A stretch of 64,000 bases of DNA. It comes from Scenedesmus sp. ARA3 (Eukaryota > Chlorophyta > Chlorophyceae > Sphaeropleales > Scenedesmaceae). The DNA is taken from NCBI GenBank assembly GCA_004335835.1, contig RWJK01001715.1:16198-80197 (forward strand), written 5' to 3'. This document shows, one piece after another, positions 59,274 to 64,000 of the stretch (its first letter is position 1; each line of letters begins with the position of its first letter). Under the pieces are notes generated by a model. The model saw nothing but the letters and a program-made list of their open reading frames with translations, was not told the DNA's origin and did not search any database. The translations under genes and the position numbers were made by a program.

Positions 59274-59324
<51 letters not shown>

Positions 59325-60613
59325 GGACTGAATACAGCTGCAACTGAAGCGATGCGTTGCTGCTGCTAGTGCCGTGCTCGTCCTCGGAGGGTGGTTGCAG
59401 AGCAGAGGCTTGCCATTGTCCTTGTTGCAAGCACTACGGACTCCACACACCCTATGGACTCCACACCCCCGCACGATGGAACCATGCACTACGCTGCTAA
59501 AATGAATGCTCGCTCGTGCTGCGGCAGCATGTCACGTCATGCTGTCACGGCCTGAAGTGCTGGCAGAGTACTTCCAGCTACTGTTCCAAACAGCAGCTGC
59601 AATGGATGCCTGACCGTCCCCACACGCGCCCTCGTAACCGCGTACACGTATATACCATGCACAGGCACCTGTGCTGCAGCTGCATGCACACACTAGGGCG
59701 CAACCTCACTGCTGCTTGCGCAACTAACATGAGAATCAACAAGATACAATGTGTGGCCTGCTCACCTTGGACCACCGCTGCTGGAAGCCATCCGTAAACA
59801 CAGTGTCCTGGATATTGGCTCTTAGCCGCTCCCCAAATCCAGCAGCAGACTCGCGCCAGGCCGGGTCAGCAGCCAGCGGCATGGCAATTGCTGCAAAGGG
59901 AGACAGAGCCATGGCTGCCAGCGCTTCCCGCGGAAGCTGCGCACGGCTGCTGCTGCTGCTGCTGCTGCTGCTTGTTTGGCTGCTGGTGTTGTCGCTGCTG
60001 CTGCTGCTGCCGCCCCCTCTGCTGGGGTTGCTGCTGTCTGGCTGGCTGCTGCTATTGCTGCTGCTATTACTGCTGCCATCCTGCCGGTCCTGCAAATGAT
60101 ACACCAAGTTTAAACAGCAGTGGGACACTCAACTCATCTTACCACAGAAGAAAATGCTGTTCTCATGCTGGGCGTGCCTGCTCCAGCAGGTTATGCTGCA
60201 CCCAGTGCAGCGTGACAGCAACCCACTGCACTGCTACAGTGCATATGACACTGCAAATCACACTATGCAATGATAATGCTACAGCACGTGGCGTTGTGAA
60301 GCAAGCATATGAGGCAGGGGCTTCTCCTGTGTGGGCAGTGCTGCTGCTGCCGTCGCTCGGGTACTGCTGCTACTGCTGTGCTGGTCAGCAGCACTCAGAC
60401 GTGCCTAGCCAATCTTGTACGCACCTCTAGAGCATAAAGTACATGCGATGGGCGCCCATGCAGCGAATGTGACCTCCTGCTGCCGGGAAGTCTTGCTGAT
60501 CTGCTGCTGTGTGACAGTGCAGTGGACCTGGGTAGGCCCTGCCGCTGCACGTGACATAACGCTGCAGGCCCCGCATGGCCTGCGATTTTCGATCGCAGGC
60601 CGAACTCTATCAT
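44419..60613 (-). CDS. FtsHi-type (proteolytically inactive FtsH-like) AAA protein, probably chloroplast envelope
   Basis: Exons: 60613-60425 (tentative), 60089-59766, 59099-58946, 58122-57992, 57479-57358, 56417-56294, 55697-55551, 54994-54840, 54338-54265, 53935-53844, 53587-53467, 52893-52697, 52203-52132, 51758-51657, 51520-51449, 50731-50555, 49942-49814, 49017-48818, 48179-48075, 47338-47182, 46807-46445, 45501-45396, 45140-44990, 44533-44419. Phases close, about 1,192 aa. [16 protein letters not shown] segment resembles the FtsH inter-membrane domain. A TM ([14 protein letters not shown]) is followed by basic residues. The AAA module has [25 protein letters not shown] and LLRPGRFE. Where FtsH has HExxH this protein has [10 protein letters not shown], so no zinc protease. 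In plants FtsHi proteins power the Ycf2/FtsHi plastid import motor; membership here is inferred. Exon 1 (R/S/A-rich, transit-peptide-like) is least certain. Confidence 0.85.
45455..45855 (-). repeat. Four-copy, 117-bp echo of an FtsHi exon start; three copies read in frame
   Basis: [10 protein letters not shown] with a CTGCAG or TTCCAG acceptor recurs at about 45,501 (real), 45,617, 45,734 and 45,850. The unit is 117 bp (39 codons), so the frame is open across the outer copies and is broken only on entry to the real one. Confidence 0.87.
46075..46520 (-). repeat. Four-copy echo (about 121 bp) of an FtsHi exon end
   Basis: [21 protein letters not shown] with GTGAGT donor recurs near 46,445 (real), 46,320, 46,198 and 46,078. 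The outermost copy is the most diverged. Confidence 0.87.
47325..47535 (-). repeat. Echoes of the FtsHi exon start [11 protein letters not shown]
   Basis: The exon start GCAG/CTTCCACGCGCTGACG recurs near 47,338 (real), 47,437 and 47,522. Confidence 0.75.
48425..48880 (-). repeat. Four-copy echo of an FtsHi exon end ([10 protein letters not shown])
   Basis: Copies near 48,818 (real), 48,690, 48,560 and 48,430, step about 129 bp, each keeping CCGAG/GTGGGT. Confidence 0.85.
48955..49612 (-). repeat. Six-copy echo of an FtsHi exon start with a 260-bp superunit
   Basis: [27 protein letters not shown] copies at about 48,959, 49,065, 49,208, 49,325, 49,468 and 49,560. The spacers 49,126-49,206 and 49,385-49,466 are nearly identical, showing a 260-bp two-unit block that duplicated recently. 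Confidence 0.87.
49880..50215 (-). repeat. Three-copy echo of an FtsHi exon start ([14 protein letters not shown])
   Basis: Copies near 49,942 (real), 50,065 and 50,200, separated by (CTG)n or TTGCTG-type runs in the sense direction. Confidence 0.82.
50320..50620 (-). repeat. Three-copy echo of an FtsHi exon end ([15 protein letters not shown])
   Basis: Copies end at about 50,555 (real), 50,423 and 50,320; the middle one carries a one-base change of frame. Confidence 0.82.
50650..51225 (-). repeat. Four-copy echo of an FtsHi exon start ([18 protein letters not shown])
   Basis: Copies near 50,731 (real), 50,860, 51,072 and 51,222. One copy lacks several codons of the middle. Confidence 0.82.
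52035..52095. repeat. 21-bp tandem repeat, three copies
   Basis: CATACCTCTGTGCTACGGTTG is repeated in tandem inside an FtsHi intron; the third unit is partial. Confidence 0.9.
52395..52760 (-). repeat. Three-copy echo of the FtsHi AAA exon end
   Basis: [24 protein letters not shown] copies near 52,697 (real), 52,555 and 52,405, step about 145 bp. Confidence 0.8.
52800..53100 (-). repeat. Two-copy echo of the FtsHi Walker B exon start
   Basis: [18 protein letters not shown] and the following Walker B codons recur at about 53,015-53,097, upstream of the real exon (52,893). Confidence 0.82.
53599..53651. repeat. 10-bp tandem repeat
   Basis: CAAACATGGT is repeated about five times with one variant unit. 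Confidence 0.9.
54590..54880 (-). repeat. Three-copy echo of an FtsHi exon end ([10 protein letters not shown])
   Basis: Copies near 54,840 (real), 54,717 and 54,594, each keeping a GTGAGT donor. Confidence 0.83.
54905..55110 (-). repeat. Two-copy echo of the FtsHi transmembrane exon start
   Basis: [19 protein letters not shown] is encoded at 54,994 (real) and again near 55,100. Confidence 0.8.
55335..55600 (-). repeat. Three-copy echo of an FtsHi exon end ([10 protein letters not shown])
   Basis: Copies near 55,551 (real), 55,440 and 55,335, step about 110 bp, with A/T-rich spacers. Confidence 0.83.
55625..56130 (-). repeat. Five-copy echo of an FtsHi exon start, embedded in long (CTG)n runs
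   Basis: [16 protein letters not shown] copies near 55,697 (real), 55,825, 55,940, 56,042 and 56,130. Between them lie pure triplet runs of up to about 18 units that form the intron 3' end in the sense direction. Confidence 0.87.
56375..57290 (-). repeat. Eight-copy echo of an FtsHi exon start ([15 protein letters not shown])
   Basis: Copies recur about every 115 bp upstream of the real exon start (56,417). The most distant (57,240-57,290) reads [17 protein letters not shown] and is strongly diverged, giving a gradient of decay away from the working exon. Confidence 0.87.
57735..58060 (-). repeat. Three-copy echo of an FtsHi exon end ([17 protein letters not shown])
   Basis: Copies near 57,992 (real), 57,890 and 57,742, the first two separated by a (CTG)n or (CAG)n run. 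Confidence 0.83.
58395..58985 (-). repeat. Five-or-six-copy echo of an FtsHi exon end ([14 protein letters not shown])
   Basis: Copies near 58,946 (real), 58,850, 58,725, 58,525 and 58,415; one is truncated. Confidence 0.82.
59015..59280 (-). repeat. Two-copy echo of an FtsHi exon start (LTFMDWT.PVTGL)
   Basis: The real copy starts at 59,099; a second at about 59,265 is preceded by a (CTG)n-CAG tract. Confidence 0.8.
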
Positions 60614-62968
60614 GGCTGCAACAGCCTAACAGCTGCTGCCTGCATTGGCTACCCAGTCAAGTGCCTGCTATACTGACGCAAACACGGGTTTCGTGCTAAA
60701 TATTGTATCTCAAGCCAATGTGTACTAATAAACGTTCAATGACCGAGATCGTGCTGCTGTCGCTGCTGTCGAAACACACTCGCCGCAATGATGTCAAGAA
60801 TCGTGCAGGAACAGCAGAACGCATTTTTTTGATGAAAGCTTCGTACTTTGACGTAATATGGCACTGCTCTGACTTGATCACGCGGGATGGGCCTGGCATT
60901 GACATGTTACCTGGCACAGCCCTGCTGCTTGGGGTCAAGGGATGTGTACAGCCATCAGCACTGCTGCCTGCGTGCTACAGGATTGTTTTGTTGTTCAAAG
61001 TTGAAGCAAGATTCACGCACAAGAAGGTGGTGTCACGTGTTTGAGCTGGAGGCATGTTTGGGCTGCTCTGCCACGTGTATTGGCTGGGCCTGAACAAGAG
61101 TTCATGGACTGCAGCAGTTACGTGCGCAGAGGAACGTTTATTCGTCTACACCGTTACACAACAACTAATAGGTCAGTGATACCGTGGCAGTTGTGGAAGG
61201 ACAAGGCCCCGGCCAGAGGTTGTGGCAGTTGTCCAGAGTTAGGTCTGGGCAGTTCAGCAGCACGTCTTGCAGCGCCTGCAGCCTGTGCAAACACTCAGAG
61301 CACAGGTCAAGCTGCTGCCTCAACACAACGTATCATCCTCAGATTTGCTGTTCAGAGCGTCTGATATCAAATGCAGGTGCAAGCCGGGGAGGGTGGTGCC
61401 CAGCTTGCCTAGCACCAAGTGCTGCCTGGTGCTGCATGCAGGCCTTGAAACCACGCGTCACTTTGCTGAGCAAGCAGCCGACTGTCAGCTGTTAAGGACG
61501 TGAAATTCATGTTGGTGCACTGGCCACACTGCCTGAGGCTGGGTGGTGCCACAGCTGCAGAGGCTGAGTTGTACAACAGCAGCAGAGGCCCTGCTGCGTT
61601 GGCACTGGACCTCAACCAAGCCATTACATTGAAACCTGTTCTGTACCAATTTATTCTTTTATCAGCAGTTGTCTGCCTGCGGTACCTTTACCTGGAGTGT
61701 TTCAGCAGCTACCGACGGCGTTCCCTTAGTATAGAGTCGCCTTATGATTACAGTCGTTACGGTATCATGCCTCACACTTCACTTGTGTGTGGAAGCCAGC
61801 TGGCTGCAGCAGCAGCAGCAGCAGACTCTGCAACTCACGACAGGTGGCGGCGCTGCTTTTGCAGCAGCCGTGCCAACTTGGCTGACTCGCACCAGGCAGC
61901 CGCAAGTGCCGAAGGGTGTCGCCGGCAACGGCGCTGGAACTGCAATACTGTACAGGAAGGATTTATGCGGATCCTGGATGCCGGGGAAGCGAGGAAAGTG
62001 CATGGTGATGCAAGTACAGCAATGCTGGACCAGGAGGACCCCTGCCCAAAGTGTCCTGATGCTCCACGTCGGCTGTCAAGCAGGCATAGCAGTCGATACT
62101 TGGAGTGGGCTGTCATGCGGCACATGCCATGGGCCACAGTGTGCCCCGAAGGGGGCCCCCTAGGGCCTGCTGATACAAATGGAAACGAGCACTGTGACAA
62201 CTTGTGCTGCAAGCGTGTCCCTGGAGAAAACGTTGCCTACGGGCGCACAGCTGCTCGGCATGAGGTGACGTAGCGGCAGTATTGAACATCCTGCAAGACG
62301 TGGTTGCACTGCAGAGGTGAAGCACTCAGCTGCACATGGGTGCTGGCCCAAGCGGAAGCAGGTGCAGCGCAGAATGCAGGCGGTTTCCTTGTAATGTGTG
62401 ATGCTTTGGCGACACTACAAGAGGCAATCGTAGACCCCCTGGGAGCCTTTCAGCTGAGCTTCAAACGAGTGGATGTTGCTCTGTGTGTCACACGTGTTGC
62501 TCTGCTGCTCTGTTGCTGCTGTGGAGTCGTGGCGGTCCCTTTGGAGTGAGATGACAGCCACAGTAACCACTGACTCACCTGCCTGTAACAGGTGCACGCG
62601 CAGGCAGATGAAGCGCAAGCAAGGCCCGATATCGAAGGTATTAAGCAGTTACGAAGGCTTACAAGGCACTGGTGTTGCTGCCGGCACAAGGTGATGCTCA
62701 GCAGGTTGATTGATAGGTTGATCTCGACAGCCACGAGACACTCCGTCGCGTGTGCTTCTTGAAAGACTTCCAGCTATGTGTATGTTTCAATGCGCCCGTG
62801 TTACGACACCCTGTGCCTCACGTAGTGCTGTTTGCGAGTGTCACTACCTGTTGTGCAGCCTGATGCAGCCACAGTCCTTGCGAACGTGAAGTTGCCTCTC
62901 AAAACGTATTTAAAAGTGAAGTTTACCTGTGTTTTTGCTACGTGTGCAGTATATCGGCCATCTCAGAC
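60614..62968. other. Divergent region between the FtsHi gene and the secreted-protein gene
   Basis: It may contain a further upstream FtsHi exon. A minus frame starting at 61,624 (MAWLRSSANAAG...) looks transit-peptide-like, and a plus frame of 257 codons lies at 61,500-62,273. Neither has motifs, so no gene is called. Confidence 0.4.
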
Positions 62969-63691
62969 ATGGCCATGGGCAAGCACTTGCTGCTCGCAGT
63001 GGCACTGCTGGCAGTGGGTCACCAGGTGCTCGGTGAGTATACTTAAATCAGTATCAGCTTCCTTTAACGATCTAGCAGCAATGGACAGGCTCCCGCCCTT
63101 GCAGTGACTACTGCAAAAGGCAGCCTGGCTACGCAACTGCTTAATCGCATGTCGTCTTGTACGGTAGATGTATTCAATAGCAACTGCTACGCTTGGAGAC
63201 ACAAGCAGTAGGATGCGCAAAACAGGAGGCAACGTTCGACCGAGATGACTCGGCAGCTGTGCTGGTGACAGCCAGCAAACGAGCAGCGACAGCATTTGAA
63301 TATTCTTCACAAATTATTATGAAGCATATTGCAGGGGCCGTCTGCGGTTCGGCCCTGGTGGACAGCCCTGAGCTTTTGGCAGCAGCAACAGCAGCAGCAC
63401 CAGCACCTCCACCTCCACCAGTAGCAGCAGCAGCACCATCACACCTCATACACGATATTTGACACCCAAACACACCTTCACCTCATCCCTTTTCACTGTT
63501 CAACAACGTGTGAAACGTGTCTGCTGCAGCTCATGACGCATGCCTGCGCCAGGTGGGGTCCAGTGAGATGCTGGGCACTGCCTGCGATGGCGGCAGCTAC
63601 ATCGATCAGAGCGTGAAGCGCCCGGGCGACCCCACCAACATCAAGCTCTACTTCGACGGCACATGCGTAACAGGAGTCATGCCAAAGTACG
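62969..63691 (+). CDS. Secreted Cys-containing protein, 5' exons only
   Basis: Exon 62969-63032 encodes MAMGKHLLLAVALLAVGHQVL, a textbook signal peptide, with donor G/GTGAGT. Exon 63530-63691 (acceptor CTGCAG) continues in phase with AHDACLRQVGSSEMLGTACD and ends in DGTCVTGVMPKY before GTGAGC. Three Cys occur in about 50 residues. The remaining exons lie beyond the window or were not recognised. A partial diverged copy of the second exon follows at about 63,758-63,830. I do not recognise the family; a secreted or cell-wall protein is the simplest reading. Confidence 0.6.
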
Positions 63692-63944
63692 GTGAGCACG
63701 CAGCCCAGCTTATTAATCCTTCCCAGAAGGAACCCTGGCAGGGTTGATGGTGAGCAGCAGCGGCGTGATACGGGGACCCTACCACCATCAAGCTCTGCTG
63801 TGGTGGCACATGGGATGCCGGAGCAAGGGGTTCCATGCAGCCGCTGTGCCAGACTTCTGACCAGTTGCCTCAGCAGCTGCAGTTCTACGGCATTGCTTGT
63901 CTTGCCTTTTCTCCGGCAGGCACTACATCACGTTGCATATCTCA

Positions 63945-63948
<4 letters not shown>

Positions 63949-64000
<52 letters not shown>
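63949..64000. repeat. (CTG)n array at the right window edge
   Basis: About 17 uninterrupted CTG units run off the window. It may be intronic in the secreted-protein gene, with CTG on the sense strand as in the other genes. Confidence 0.9.

Noticed and set aside
1315..59280. Echo arrays as assembly artefacts
   Set aside because: Copies differ by substitutions, in-frame stops, lost splice sites and graded divergence, which a collapse or duplication error would not produce. Single errors in individual arrays remain possible.
1315..59280. Echo arrays as a dispersed transposable element family
   Set aside because: Each array matches only its own neighbouring exon; no shared sequence links arrays of different genes beyond CTG runs and splice consensus.
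61500..62273. 257-codon plus-strand frame
   Set aside because: No motif, no splice support, composition like chance; it lies in the divergent promoter region of two better-supported genes.
62304..62549. Short plus-strand frame followed by TGTAA at 62,584
   Set aside because: No upstream exon, no motif and no second line of evidence; TGTAA alone is frequent by chance.

Overview
The window reads as nuclear DNA of a green alga, most likely Chlorophyceae (a Scenedesmus/Tetradesmus-like member of Sphaeropleales is my best guess, by inference). The signs are many short GT-AG introns with GTGAG/GTGCG/GTGGG donors and CTGCAG acceptors, a chloroplast-type inactive FtsH gene, a plant-type FANCM, TGTAA poly(A) candidates, and very heavy CAG/CTG triplet content giving polyglutamine and polyalanine.

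Layout: 1-17,648 (minus) is one large FANCM-type helicase gene. It runs off the left edge and, in my exon model, continues in frame into a PHD finger. A tRNA-Val(CAC)-like gene lies in one of its introns (8,423-8,496). At 18,486-20,878 (minus) is an RP2/TBCC-domain gene, divergent from a coiled-coil, Gln-rich gene at 21,214-22,941 (plus). About 4 kb follow with nothing I can assign. At 27,166-38,034 (minus) is a 19-exon CHASE-like receptor kinase (989 aa, all exon phases closing). After another unassigned stretch there is a five-exon multi-pass membrane protein at 41,516-43,699 (minus). At 44,419-60,613 (minus) is a 24-exon FtsHi-type protein (AAA ATPase intact, protease zinc motif missing; about 1,192 aa in the model). 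At 62,969 (plus) begins a secreted-protein gene that is incomplete in the window.

The most unusual property is that in the three largest genes (FANCM, the CHASE kinase and FtsHi) most exon-intron junctions are echoed. A block of roughly 85-150 bp carrying an exon edge plus its splice site is tandemly repeated 2-8 times, in diverged form, inside the neighbouring intron. One copy at each junction gives a continuous, phase-consistent protein. The others keep recognisable coding sequence but carry stops, frameshifts or lost splice signals, while some keep intact splice sites. The RP2, coiled-coil and membrane-protein genes in the same window show no such arrays that I could see. These tandem splice-site arrays, with the (CTG)n runs that often form the 3' end of the same introns, look like intron growth or intron birth by local tandem duplication.

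The genes do not form one pathway: DNA repair (FANCM), ARL-GTPase/ciliary trafficking (RP2), membrane signalling (CHASE kinase) and plastid protein import or proteostasis (FtsHi) are adjacent but unrelated. All assignments come from reading motifs and exon phase; no database search or transcript evidence was available.
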